Shown in pieces: positions 15,927 through 24,999 of a DNA stretch of 57,989 bases (its first letter is position 1; each line of letters starts with the position of its first letter). Origin of the DNA: Bacteroidales bacterium (GTDB lineage Bacteria; Bacteroidota; Bacteroidia; Bacteroidales; Paludibacteraceae); NCBI GenBank assembly GCA_015061145.1, contig SUXD01000013.1, forward strand, positions 1 through 57,989, in the 5' to 3' direction. Below the pieces are notes generated by a model, which made no database searches, was not told the origin of the DNA, and worked only from the letters and a program-made list of their open reading frames with translations. The position numbers and the translations under genes were made by a program.

Positions 15927-18900
15927 TTATTCGACTTTTTCTATATTCACATCGCCTTTTGTCTCATCGTCGGGCGAGGCGGTGACGGTGAATTGCAGTT
16001 TCTCGAACTGCGCGGTATAGGTCACTTCTCCGTTTACCGACACCATACGCGGATTGTGTGTGTCGCCGTCGGTCCATTGCTTGAACATATAGCAATCGTC
16101 TGGAGTGGCGGTGAGGTTTATCACTTGGTCTGTATTGTATGTGCCGCTTCCTGTAGCTGTGCCGCCCGTTTCGGCGTTTACGGTAATGGTGTATTGCGCT
16201 ATTCCGAACTGCGCCGTATAAGTGGCGTTGCCGTTCACTGTTACGCTACGCGGGTTGTGCGTGTCGCCGTCGCTCCATTGTATGAAGCGATAGTTGTCGT
16301 CAGGGGTGGCGGTCAGTGTGACACTTGCGCCGCAGTTGAATGAACCTCCGCCATCCACACTGCCTCCTTCTTCGGCGGTGACGGTGATGGTATAGGGTCC
16401 GCTTTCGGCTTCGAGGGTGTAGTCTTTCCAACCGTTTGCGGTTTGATACAAATTCATCGCGCCACATGGTACATGGAGGGTGATACTTGACTGCGGAGAT
16501 TTCTTGGTGAAATTTTCCGGCCAAACAGGAATATTCTCCGTCCAATGTACATAGATATCCTTCAGCGCATTATCGGCCGCCAGCATCGAGGTTCCCAATG
16601 AGGACGCCGATGCCGGTATAGAAATGGATTGCAGATGGGTGCAATATGCGAATCCGTAATTCCCGATTGCAGTCACACCTTCCGGAATAGTAACTTCTGT
16701 CAAACCGTGACACCCGTTGAACGCTTCATTGCCTATAGAAGTGACCTGATTAAACTGAATGTCCGTGATACATGCACAACCGTAGAAAGCATGATTCTTA
16801 ATTTCCGTAACACCATCGGGAATGGTCAAGGTGGTCACTTTTGTTTCATTCACATACAGATCTCCGCCCCCCACATAAATAAGGTAACCATTGCGGCAGA
16901 ACGGAGAGGAGTCGTATGTACCAAAACTGATGTTACACCATGCCGTCAGATCAGATATATATAACGACTCCATTGCCCAACAGCCGGAGAACGCATTCTG
17001 TCCTATAGAGGTGAGGGATGGAGGAACGGTCAGAGAGGTTAGATGCGAACAACCATTGAACGCATGGCTTCCGATAGTCGTAACTCCATCGGAGATGATG
17101 ACAGATGTAATGGACGTTATAAAATATTTCCATGGCATATTCAATGCCAGATAATTCGCCATTGCGCCTGTCCCGCTGATGGTAAGGACACCCTCGCAGA
17201 GAGTCCATGTAAGGTTATCGCCGTCTGCGCCGCACGTACCGGAAGCTGTGTATTCGGTTTCGACGGTGTAGTTGCCCCATCCTGCGGCTTGGTAGGCGCT
17301 GATGACGCTACATGGGATGTGCAGTTTAACGGAAGGCTGCGGATTGTTGCTTGCCGGCAGTACGGGGATGTTCTCCGTCCACGGCGCATAGATATCCGTG
17401 AGGTTGGTGAAGTCGGCAAAGGCATTCTCGCCAATCGATGTGATTCCTTCCGCAAACGTGATGGTATGGATGGCATCTTTATGCGCGTACCACGGAGCGC
17501 CGCCGGCAGTATAATCTGCCATTTCGCCGATACCCTTGATTTCCAAAGCGCCGTCACAACTGAGCATCCATGTCTGGTTGGACCCTTGCGCACCGCACAT
17601 TCCGCCCTTGAGGTGGTCGTCCACAATCTGGTATCTGTTCCAAACCGAGGAAGAGGTGTAAATACTTTTCTTGCCGCACGGTACATGGATGGTGATCGTG
17701 GCATCGAGGTTCGCATGTTCATACCATGTGGTCAATTTATTCGCCGGAGGAGTAGTGGTCCATTCCACATAGATGTCCTTCAGGTTCTCACACTCTTTGA
17801 ATACCGTAGTTCCAAAAGAGGTTACCGTGTTGGATATACGGATGGACTTCAAGTTATGCTGATACTCAAACGCATATGGTGCAACGGTCAGCACGCCGTC
17901 CGGGATGACCGTTGTTTGACATCCGTACCATAACTTATTGATGGCTGTTTCGATGATTGCATTGCAGTTGTCTCGGCTGTCATATACTGTATTCGCTGGA
18001 TCAACCACAATCGATGTCGCACTGTAACAGCGCAAGAAAGCATCCTTGGCGATAAAGGTCACGCTGGCAGGGATATGGATGGATTTGAGGCTGTGACATC
18101 CGTAGAACGGGCCATGACCGGTCGTGTTTCTGCCTAAGGATGTCAGACCATCAGGGAAATTGATGCTCTCCAATCCATAACAATTATGGAAAGCAACCGA
18201 ACCTATTAATTGTAAGGTACTCGGGTTGGTAACGGTCACAATATTTTTCATTGCATAGAACGCGTTGTCACCAATCGTCGTGACGCCTTCTTCTATCACT
18301 ACATGCTTGATAAGAGTAGATATCGACTGCCATGGTTGGTTGTTGGAACTATAGTCCTTCATCATTCCTGTTCCGCTGATGCGCAGCGTACTGTCGCATT
18401 CGAATACCCACGTCAGATTGTTACCATTGTAACCACACGTGCCGGAATATCGCTCTTCTGCAAACGTAGCGGTATAAGTGGTATTGGTATTCGGCATCAC
18501 GTTACGCGGATTTTCCGTACTGCCGTCCTCCCACTGTACGAATTGATGACACGCATCCACCGGCACGGCCGTGATACGGTGGGAGTCATCCGTATAAACT
18601 TGTTCAGTAATGGAGGCTGCAGGTGTATTATCATCTATTTGCACCAGCCCAAATGCGCTGTTGTTCGACGCAACGGTCAAGGTATAGATGGTATTGCATC
18701 CGCCGCGTATATTATACTCTTTCCATCCCGCTTTAGCCATATAGTACTCCGCTGTACCGCAAGGCACGTGCAAGAATATATCGTAATTTTGAGTCATTGA
18801 ACTCCAATTCGGAATAGCCCCCGCCGTCGCCCATGAAACATAGATGTCCGTCAGTCCCGTATTGTAGAATGCGTAACTACCAATTGAAGTAACGCCACTC

Positions 18901-21371
18901 GGGATAGTGACGGAAGTCAAAGAGGTACAATTTCTAAATGCATATTGTCCAATTGTTTGAACACTACTTGGAATCGTTATTGAAGGCAACGAACTACAAC
19001 CATAGAACGCAGATCCCCCTATCGTAGTTACACTACTCGGAATAGAGACGGAGGTTAGATTGATGCAATTATAGAATGCATATTGCCCGACATTCGTTAC
19101 TCCGGGATTTATTACGACGGACTTTATATCATTTCTATGGGCATACCACGGCATGCTGGTACTGGTACCGTAATTCGCCATCATCCCTGTTCCACTGATG
19201 GTCAGCACGCCGTCACAAGTAAGATACCAAGTGACATTTGTACCGCACGTGCCGCCTCCGAGTCCTTCTGCGAATTCGGCGGTAATGGCCTTGTTGGCGC
19301 TAATGCCTATTTTACGAGGGTTCTCATAATTATTGTCACTCCAACGTTTGAAATAGTAGCAGTCTGCATCATTATTGAGGGTGGCGGTGATGGTGTGTAT
19401 GTCATCGCAATGAACCGACAGGGAGGCGGTTGCACCTGCAGTGCCGTTGTCAATTTTTACTGTACCTAACGCACTGTTGCTAGCATTGACGGTAAGCGTG
19501 TATTGCGCTGTTCCGCTACCTGTTATTGTATAGTTCTTCCATCCGTTTGCTGCACGATAGAGGTCTCCTGAACCGCAAGGCACATGGAGCGTGATACTCG
19601 ACTGCGGGGATTTGGAGGTGAAATTATTTTGCCAAGCAGGTATCGTTCCCGTCCAATTGACATGAATATCCGTCAGCGCCTGACAGTTATACATCATGGA
19701 TGTTCCCAACGAAGTGACCGATGCCGGTATAGTCATCGACTGCAGATGGGTACAATACGCGAACGAGTTATTGCCGATGGTAGTCACCCCGCTCGGGATC
19801 GTGACAGATGTCAGACCATGACAACTGGCGAAGGTATAATTACCGATGGAAGTTGCCTTATTGAGCTGGATGGAAGTGATACCCGCAAAACCTAAGAAAG
19901 CATAGTTGGGAATGGCCGTAACGCCGTTAGGGACAGTCAGGGTCGTCACTTTGGTATTATTCACATACAGGTTTCCGCCGCCCAAATAACCGGTATTCAT
20001 ATTACGGTTGAACGGAGATGAATAGTGGTAACCAAAACTAATGTTACACCATGCCGCCAGATCGGTGATATACAGCGACTCCATTGCCAAACAGTCATAG
20101 AACGCATAATTGCCTATAGCGGTAACAGACGCAGGGATAGTCACCGAACTCAGATTGGAGCAACCATAGAAGGAATTGTTTCCTATACTCGTCACGCCGC
20201 TGGCAATCGTAACAGAGGTGATAGACGTTCGCCTGCTATACCACGGAACCGCAGAATAGGAAGAATAATTCGTCATAGCACCGGTACCTACGATACGCAA
20301 TGCGCCGGTACATTCGTTGAAATACCAGTTTACGTACGTACCGCATGTACCGCTGATCGTTTCCTCAAACCTCGCCGTATAGGTAGCCGTACCTTGGACG
20401 GTCACCGTACGCGGGTTGGTGGTATTACCGTCGTTCCATTGCACGAACTTATAGCAACTCTTCGGCGTAGCGGTTAGCGTCACCGTCTGACCGTATTGTT
20501 TGGTGGCCGTGCCGCTGACCGTACCCATCGCGGTATTAGCAGACGCGCCGGTGATCTTATAACTCCGCACGGTACTCGTGAACTGCGCCGTATAGGTCTG
20601 GTCTTTGGTTGCCGCGGCAATCGTCGGACTCCAACCGCTGAAGGAATAGGAATATTGGGCCGTAGAAGATTTGGTCGGCGTGGAGCCGGTATAACTCGGT
20701 GTCACACCATGGTTGACGGTAGAGGTCTGCAAGGTCGTACTGCCGTTCACGAACTTGATCGTATACGTATTGATGGCAAAAGTGGCCGTATACGTAGCGG
20801 CAGCCGTCACCGTTACAGAACGGGCAGCGGTCGTGTTGTTATCGTTCCACTTCACGAAATGATATCCCGTCTTAGGAGTGGCGGTAATGGTTGCTGTTGA
20901 ACCGTGATTAATAGTGGCAGAAGCACTTGCACCGGCTGTACCGCTATTGATCTTCACCGTTCCTTGTGTCGTGTTATTCGTAGCGGTCTTAACGGTTAGC
21001 GTATAGGTATTGATAGCAAAAGTCGCTGTGTAGGTGATATTATTGTTGTTGCTGATTGTAATCTGCCGGCTTGCAGTTGTGTTTCCGTCATTCCATTTCG
21101 TGAATTTGTAACCGGTTTTCGGCGTGGCGCTTATTGTCACCTTCTGACCGCTGCTTACATTTGAAGTGACAGTGCCCGAAGCCGTTCCGCTGCCTATTTT
21201 TACCGTACCGTAGTTGGCGTTGTTCGATTTGACAGTCAGCACACCAGCTTGTGCACAAACAATTCCCAATGCAAAGAGCATGAAAATCGTCAAACACGTT
21301 TTATATGTTTGTCGTGGCAGCATACGGCAATGATTTTTGTTTTTTCTTTTACAAAAATCGTTGTTTTCCAT
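15927..21371 (-). CDS. Giant BspA-like leucine-rich repeat / InlB B-repeat surface protein
   Basis: The 1814-residue protein has a signal sequence in residues 17-42; ATG at 21323 (MLPRQTYKTC) is an alternative start giving a more normal signal peptide. Domains in order: B-repeat-like units at 44-119, 121-199, 202-264 (a Listeria-Bacteroides variant) and 270-336; BspA-type LRR blocks at 340-615, 707-888, 977-1249, 1257-1371 and 1378-1655, each opening with a GxCG...W...C.G.L.I.G.G.M motif and closing with an (L/I)HVPCG strand; B-repeats between blocks at 622-701 and 895-971, and at 1659-1722 and 1726-1789; last, a partial unit at 1792-1814. BspA-like proteins act in adhesion. There is no sorting domain or lipobox, so surface attachment must come from elsewhere, perhaps from the proteins downstream. 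Confidence 0.85.
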   Translation of the reverse strand: MENNDFCKRKNKNHCRMLPRQTYKTCLTIFMLFALGIVCAQAGVLTVKSNNANYGTVKIGSGTASGTVTSNVSSGQKVTISATPKTGYKFTKWNDGNTTASRQITISNNNNITYTATFAINTYTLTVKTATNNTTQGTVKINSGTAGASASATINHGSTATITATPKTGYHFVKWNDNNTTAARSVTVTAAATYTATFAINTYTIKFVNGSTTLQTSTVNHGVTPSYTGSTPTKSSTAQYSYSFSGWSPTIAAATKDQTYTAQFTSTVRSYKITGASANTAMGTVSGTATKQYGQTVTLTATPKSCYKFVQWNDGNTTNPRTVTVQGTATYTARFEETISGTCGTYVNWYFNECTGALRIVGTGAMTNYSSYSAVPWYSRRTSITSVTIASGVTSIGNNSFYGCSNLSSVTIPASVTAIGNYAFYDCLAMESLYITDLAAWCNISFGYHYSSPFNRNMNTGYLGGGNLYVNNTKVTTLTVPNGVTAIPNYAFLGFAGITSIQLNKATSIGNYTFASCHGLTSVTIPSGVTTIGNNSFAYCTHLQSMTIPASVTSLGTSMMYNCQALTDIHVNWTGTIPAWQNNFTSKSPQSSITLHVPCGSGDLYRAANGWKNYTITGSGTAQYTLTVNASNSALGTVKIDNGTAGATASLSVHCDDIHTITATLNNDADCYYFKRWSDNNYENPRKIGISANKAITAEFAEGLGGGTCGTNVTWYLTCDGVLTISGTGMMANYGTSTSMPWYAHRNDIKSVVINPGVTNVGQYAFYNCINLTSVSIPSSVTTIGGSAFYGCSSLPSITIPSSVQTIGQYAFRNCTSLTSVTIPSGVTSIGSYAFYNTGLTDIYVSWATAGAIPNWSSMTQNYDIFLHVPCGTAEYYMAKAGWKEYNIRGGCNTIYTLTVASNNSAFGLVQIDDNTPAASITEQVYTDDSHRITAVPVDACHQFVQWEDGSTENPRNVMPNTNTTYTATFAEERYSGTCGYNGNNLTWVFECDSTLRISGTGMMKDYSSNNQPWQSISTLIKHVVIEEGVTTIGDNAFYAMKNIVTVTNPSTLQLIGSVAFHNCYGLESINFPDGLTSLGRNTTGHGPFYGCHSLKSIHIPASVTFIAKDAFLRCYSATSIVVDPANTVYDSRDNCNAIIETAINKLWYGCQTTVIPDGVLTVAPYAFEYQHNLKSIRISNTVTSFGTTVFKECENLKDIYVEWTTTPPANKLTTWYEHANLDATITIHVPCGKKSIYTSSSVWNRYQIVDDHLKGGMCGAQGSNQTWMLSCDGALEIKGIGEMADYTAGGAPWYAHKDAIHTITFAEGITSIGENAFADFTNLTDIYAPWTENIPVLPASNNPQPSVKLHIPCSVISAYQAAGWGNYTVETEYTASGTCGADGDNLTWTLCEGVLTISGTGAMANYLALNMPWKYFITSITSVIISDGVTTIGSHAFNGCSHLTSLTVPPSLTSIGQNAFSGCWAMESLYISDLTAWCNISFGTYDSSPFCRNGYLIYVGGGDLYVNETKVTTLTIPDGVTEIKNHAFYGCACITDIQFNQVTSIGNEAFNGCHGLTEVTIPEGVTAIGNYGFAYCTHLQSISIPASASSLGTSMLAADNALKDIYVHWTENIPVWPENFTKKSPQSSITLHVPCGAMNLYQTANGWKDYTLEAESGPYTITVTAEEGGSVDGGGSFNCGASVTLTATPDDNYRFIQWSDGDTHNPRSVTVNGNATYTAQFGIAQYTITVNAETGGTATGSGTYNTDQVINLTATPDDCYMFKQWTDGDTHNPRMVSVNGEVTYTAQFEKLQFTVTASPDDETKGDVNIEKVE

Positions 21372-21381
21372 TGTTAATGAC

Positions 21382-21414
21382 TCTCAAATCGTAAATTTCC
21401 GTTCTCAAATCGTA
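21382..21414. promoter_or_regulatory. Tandem 12-base direct repeat, candidate AraC operator
   Basis: TCTCAAATCGTA occurs at 21382-21393 and again, without mismatch, at 21403-21414, a period of 21 bases or two DNA turns. AraC-type regulators commonly bind such same-face direct repeats. The site lies between the giant surface protein gene and the membrane AraC gene. The inner copy is only 11 bases from the ATG at 21371, which would favour the start at 21323 or a repressing role. Confidence 0.55.
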
Positions 21415-21483
21415 TTTTTATTTAGAAACTGAAACTACTTTGCAATTGTTCGGATAAATAAAACAATAAAATGTAAAAAGTTT

Positions 21484-22551
21484 CTAAGTTGTAGATTTTC
21501 GATAAGCAAGAGGGGTGAGTGAGGTGTGGTCTTTAAATATACGGTAGAATGTTTTGTCGGATGTGAAGCCGCTAAGGGAGATGGCGTCGGCAATGGCGTC
21601 TTTGCTCGATGTGTATCGAGGGTCACGAAGAATCATTTTGGCATATTCCACGCGTTGCTTGGCTACATATTGAGAAAAACTGATGCCGTATGTGCGATTG
21701 ATGGCATTCGATACGTATGTACGGTTACTGCTGACAGCATTCGCCAAGTCTTGAATGGTCAGATTGGGACGAGTGAATAGCATTTTTTCTCGCATAACGG
21801 CGTCGATTTTATGAATGAGATCGTTGGACCATTCGTTGGTGGCGGAATCAATGGCGTTGATGTCGTTATCCACCGTTTCAGGTGGAATGACGGTGTGAGC
21901 CGCTACATAGCCGAGACTGTACAGCAGGCATGACATAATGATAGCCGGCAGTATTACCAGTGTGTCGTTTGCGAAGAAATTGCGACCGAAGAAGTTTAGC
22001 GTCATAGAGGCGACAGCAGTGATACAGAATAGGATAAGTAAAGTGTATATGGGATTTAATAGCTGACTTCTGTTGTCAGAATAGGTGTCGTCCATACGCT
22101 TGGTGGTGCGCAACAGCAGAAGATATCCGCGAATCATCACCCAAACTACTTGCAAAAAGAAACAAAAACGAAAGATTACGGTCATTGCAGCATTGACCGT
22201 TCCCGAATAGAAATGACCGATAGGAAACAGAATGGATGCTAATAAAGCGGGAAGAAGCAATAGTTGTACTTCTCGACTGCCACGTGTTCTTGTCAGCGTA
22301 TTCAAATAAGCGTAATACAACGGATAAACGCATAGGTTTGCAATGCAGTAGCTCCATTCGCTCCATAAGCAAACAATCCCCGAAAAAAACATCCAATGGT
22401 CAATATAAAGAATTGTTGCCGTAATATAAAAAATCAGTATGCTGCGGCTTGCATGTTTTTCTTCATTGTTATTTAAATATCTGATAATAAAGAAAATGCT
22501 CCAAAAGAAGCATACCATCATCGGCAATGAAATAAGCAGTCTATAAAACAT
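21484..22551 (-). CDS. Membrane-embedded AraC family regulator
   Basis: The 355-residue protein has about six to seven hydrophobic helices in residues 1-225 (for example MFYRLLISLPMMVCFFWSIF and LLLLPALLASILFPIGHFYS), a short linker, and a C-terminal AraC double HTH from about 255 (LTIQDLANAVSSNRTYVSNA; FTSDKTFYRIFKDHTSLTP). This architecture suggests an inner-membrane sensor that binds DNA directly. The gene is immediately upstream of the giant repeat protein on the same strand, with 112 bases between them holding the 12-base direct repeat, so that operon is the likely target. The signal is unknown. Confidence 0.85.
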   Translation of the reverse strand: MFYRLLISLPMMVCFFWSIFFIIRYLNNNEEKHASRSILIFYITATILYIDHWMFFSGIVCLWSEWSYCIANLCVYPLYYAYLNTLTRTRGSREVQLLLLPALLASILFPIGHFYSGTVNAAMTVIFRFCFFLQVVWVMIRGYLLLLRTTKRMDDTYSDNRSQLLNPIYTLLILFCITAVASMTLNFFGRNFFANDTLVILPAIIMSCLLYSLGYVAAHTVIPPETVDNDINAIDSATNEWSNDLIHKIDAVMREKMLFTRPNLTIQDLANAVSSNRTYVSNAINRTYGISFSQYVAKQRVEYAKMILRDPRYTSSKDAIADAISLSGFTSDKTFYRIFKDHTSLTPLAYRKSTT

Positions 22552-22696
22552 GTTTTAATGTAAAATGATTTTTGGTTTTCCAAAGGTGTATATTTTTTTT
22601 ATATATACAAAATGTTTGGAAAATATTTTCGATACATTTTACGGAAACATCCTTCTGCTGAATGTCACTGCTTATGTCTGTTATTAGTCGTGTGCT

Positions 22697-23191
22697 TCAG
22701 GCGTCGGCAAAAGTTTTGCCGTCTTTCAGTGTGATATGGAGTTTTGTGTATTCGCAGTGAAAATCGTTCTTCAGACGATTTAAATAGCGATTGCATTCCC
22801 ATTTGCACATGGGCAGATCGTGGAGCAGATAGTTGCCGCAAGTGTCGGGGGTGGTGGCTGGCACTTCCGTTTGGGTGAGTATCCATTCCAGACACTCAAT
22901 GGTCAACTTGCGCATGTCTTGCACAGAATATTTCCCTGTCATGATGATGTACATTCCTGTCAGACAGCCCATTGGACCAACATACACAACATCGTCTTTT
23001 ACGGACGAATTGCGGAACCATGTGGCCATCAGATGTTCGATGCTATGCATGGCGGCTGGCGCTACAGCCGGTTCTTTATTCGGCTCAGTGATGCGGAGGT
23101 CGTACGTGGTGAAACCTTTGTCTTCTCTGGATACATAGATGCCTGGTTTCAGTTTGGTATGGTCGATGGTAAAACTTTGAATTACTTCCAT
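22697..23191 (-). CDS. luxS: S-ribosylhomocysteine lyase LuxS
   Basis: LuxS cleaves S-ribosylhomocysteine to homocysteine and the autoinducer-2 precursor in the activated methyl cycle. The iron site is complete: HSIEH at 49-53 (His49, Glu52, His53) and Cys118 in DTCGNYLLHDL. The catalytic Cys76 is in GPMGCLTGMY, and the 42-residue spacing from Cys76 to Cys118 equals that of the Bacillus enzyme. Length (164) is standard. The gene has its own TATCTTTGC -7 box. Confidence 0.97.
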   Translation of the reverse strand: MEVIQSFTIDHTKLKPGIYVSREDKGFTTYDLRITEPNKEPAVAPAAMHSIEHLMATWFRNSSVKDDVVYVGPMGCLTGMYIIMTGKYSVQDMRKLTIECLEWILTQTEVPATTPDTCGNYLLHDLPMCKWECNRYLNRLKNDFHCEYTKLHITLKDGKTFADA

Positions 23192-23218
23192 GGATTGTTT
23201 GTTTTTTGATTACTGCAG

Positions 23219-23226
23219 CAAAGATA
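23219..23226 (-). promoter_or_regulatory. -7 box for luxS
   Basis: On the minus strand this reads TATCTTTG followed by C, an exact TAnnTTTG match 27 bases upstream of the luxS ATG and in the gap after the GNAT gene, so luxS can be transcribed alone. Confidence 0.55.
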
Positions 23227-23241
23227 CGATTTATATTCTAT

Positions 23242-23715
23242 TCAAAGCTTTTCTTCCATGCATGTTTTTTGCGTCTGCATCCCTAAGCGCTGATAGAACG
23301 CGTATGCCGAATCGTTGCCGTTCCACACATTGAGCGTAATATTATAGCAGCCTATTTGTTTGGCAAAGTCTTTCACATGATTGTAGAGCGAGGTGCCGAT
23401 ATGCTGACCGCGCGCTTTTTCGTCAACGCAGATGTCGTCGATGTAGAGCGTTTTCTTGTCGTGTAGCAGACGGTCGCTCTTTGTTTCGGTTATTTGGCAG
23501 AAGGCATATCCGCAGATTTTTCCGCAATCGTCCACCGAAACGAAGATAGGTTTGCATTCAGACTGCAGCATGATGAGCGTGGCGAGTTGCTCTTCGTCGT
23601 ATTTTGTGGCATTCGCTTTGAATAGGTCGGGGCGGATGTTGTGGTGCACCATGCCCACTTGTTGCAACAATTCTAGCAAATGGGGTATGTCGTTCTTTTC
23701 CGCTTTTCGTATCAT
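23242..23715 (-). CDS. GNAT family N-acetyltransferase
   Basis: The 157-residue protein has the GNAT fold: IRKAEKNDIPHLLELLQQVG at the start, a central strand with LYIDDICVDEKARGQHIGTS that includes the acetyl-CoA pyrophosphate loop (RGQHIGTSL), and the YAFYQRLGMQ element near the end. It should transfer an acetyl group from acetyl-CoA to an amine; substrate unknown. It lies 50 bases upstream of luxS on the same strand, but luxS has its own promoter box. Confidence 0.88.
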   Translation of the reverse strand: MIRKAEKNDIPHLLELLQQVGMVHHNIRPDLFKANATKYDEEQLATLIMLQSECKPIFVSVDDCGKICGYAFCQITETKSDRLLHDKKTLYIDDICVDEKARGQHIGTSLYNHVKDFAKQIGCYNITLNVWNGNDSAYAFYQRLGMQTQKTCMEEKL

Positions 23716-23865
23716 CTTGATTTTTTTTGTAAAAATATATTTTTTTTCGATGAAATGGTAACTTTTTCTTTGTGTATTTTCTCAGTTGCTTTCACATGTC
23801 TGTATTTTTAGTGCTGAAATCGGCAGAATTTCTGTATAAAACTTCGATTTTTTATGCTGTTTTGG

Positions 23866-23873
23866 TATATTTG
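23866..23873 (+). promoter_or_regulatory. -7 box of the glycan cluster
   Basis: TATATTTG followed by C at 23866-23873 matches TAnnTTTG and ends 21 bases before the ATG of the first glycosyltransferase. It is the only good promoter candidate seen for the three glycosyltransferases and glf. Confidence 0.5.
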
Positions 23874-23894
23874 CATAGTAAATAAAGCGGAAAA

Positions 23895-24965
23895 ATGAAA
23901 TTGTTGTCTGTTATCGTTCCTACTTACAATATGGCGGAGCTGCTGCCTCGCTGTCTGCAGTCGTTGCTGGATTCGCCATGCAAAGAAGAACTGGATGTGA
24001 TAGTGGTGAATGACGGAAGTAAAGACAATTCGCTTGAAGTCGCTATGGATTTTCAGTGTCGTTATCCCGGAATAGTGAACGTGATAGACAAGCCGAATGG
24101 AAATTACGGTTCGACAATCAATGCGGCATTGCCAGTTGCTAAAGGGAAGTATGTTAAGATTCTCGATTCCGACGATTGGTTCGACACGCAGGCGTTGACG
24201 CAATTTTTGGCGGCATTGACCTCATTGCAGACCGATATGGCGGTAACGCATTTCACTCAGATAGGCGGAGGAGGCGACCGTGAAGTGGTGCGCTACAACA
24301 CGATGGGGCGCGAACCGTATCAATATGGCAAAGTGTACAACATGGACGATGTGCTGAAAGACGGTTATATACGCTTTTTCCTAATGCATGCTGTTGCATA
24401 TCGCACTCAGTTGCTGCGTGATATGAATTACAAACAGACCGAAGGCATTTCCTATACAGATACAGAATGGGTGACCTACCCGGTTTATTTTGTGCAGAAA
24501 ATTGTTTTTCTTGACATAAATCTGTATCAATATAATCTCGCTCGCGAGGGGCAGACCATGAGTCCTGCCGTTTTGCTCAAGTCTGTGAAACAGTTGGATA
24601 GCGTAAATGATAGTCTGATGGCATATTATGCGGAGAATGCGGCAAAAACATCGCTGATTCGTCAGACATTTTTGAAGCAGTATCATGAAAACCGTTTGCG
24701 TGTGCTTTATAAAGTGTTTTTGCTAGATATGCCGCGTACTGATTTTGATGCAACATTGTTCGATGAATTGGATAGAAAATGGACTCAATTGATGGATAAT
24801 TTTTCGTTCAAGGTCAGACTTTTCCCCGAAAACAAATTGTTGCGTATAGAATATATCCATTATTGGCACAAGCACCATAAACGTTGGCCTGTTTGGCTCG
24901 AAAAACTGAATGCGTCGTTGGATGTTGTGATGAAATGGCTCTATGTGAAAATTTTCAGAAGATAA
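23895..24965 (+). CDS. Family 2 glycosyltransferase (glycan cluster gene 1)
   Basis: The 356-residue GT2 enzyme shows LLSVIVPTYNMAELLPRCLQ, VIVVNDGSKDNS, and the DxD-like ILDSDDWFD around residue 96. The second half carries the TEGISYTDTEWVTYP stretch shared with gene 3 of this cluster; the two are paralogues and resemble GT2 enzymes of capsule and O-antigen clusters. It is expected to act at the cytoplasmic membrane face on a lipid-linked acceptor. Base composition is near the window average, unlike the two AT-rich genes that follow. Confidence 0.88.
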   Translation: MKLLSVIVPTYNMAELLPRCLQSLLDSPCKEELDVIVVNDGSKDNSLEVAMDFQCRYPGIVNVIDKPNGNYGSTINAALPVAKGKYVKILDSDDWFDTQALTQFLAALTSLQTDMAVTHFTQIGGGGDREVVRYNTMGREPYQYGKVYNMDDVLKDGYIRFFLMHAVAYRTQLLRDMNYKQTEGISYTDTEWVTYPVYFVQKIVFLDINLYQYNLAREGQTMSPAVLLKSVKQLDSVNDSLMAYYAENAAKTSLIRQTFLKQYHENRLRVLYKVFLLDMPRTDFDATLFDELDRKWTQLMDNFSFKVRLFPENKLLRIEYIHYWHKHHKRWPVWLEKLNASLDVVMKWLYVKIFRR

Positions 24966-24999
24966 GTTTCAGAAATAGAGATGGTAATTTATAGATGAG

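Noticed and set aside
17043-17933. A 296-codon open frame on the plus strand, and several others within 15.4-20.9 kb
   Set aside because: They are opposite the giant repeat protein; the repetitive sense coding sequence keeps antisense frames open. Arg/Cys/His-rich translations show no family.
15927-21371. Possibility that the three repeat genes are one gene broken by frameshifts or stop codons
   Set aside because: Each downstream piece begins with a convincing signal peptide, which decay or sequencing error would not create; the first junction also has a 37-base gap and frame change. The split-unit reading is kept as a finding.
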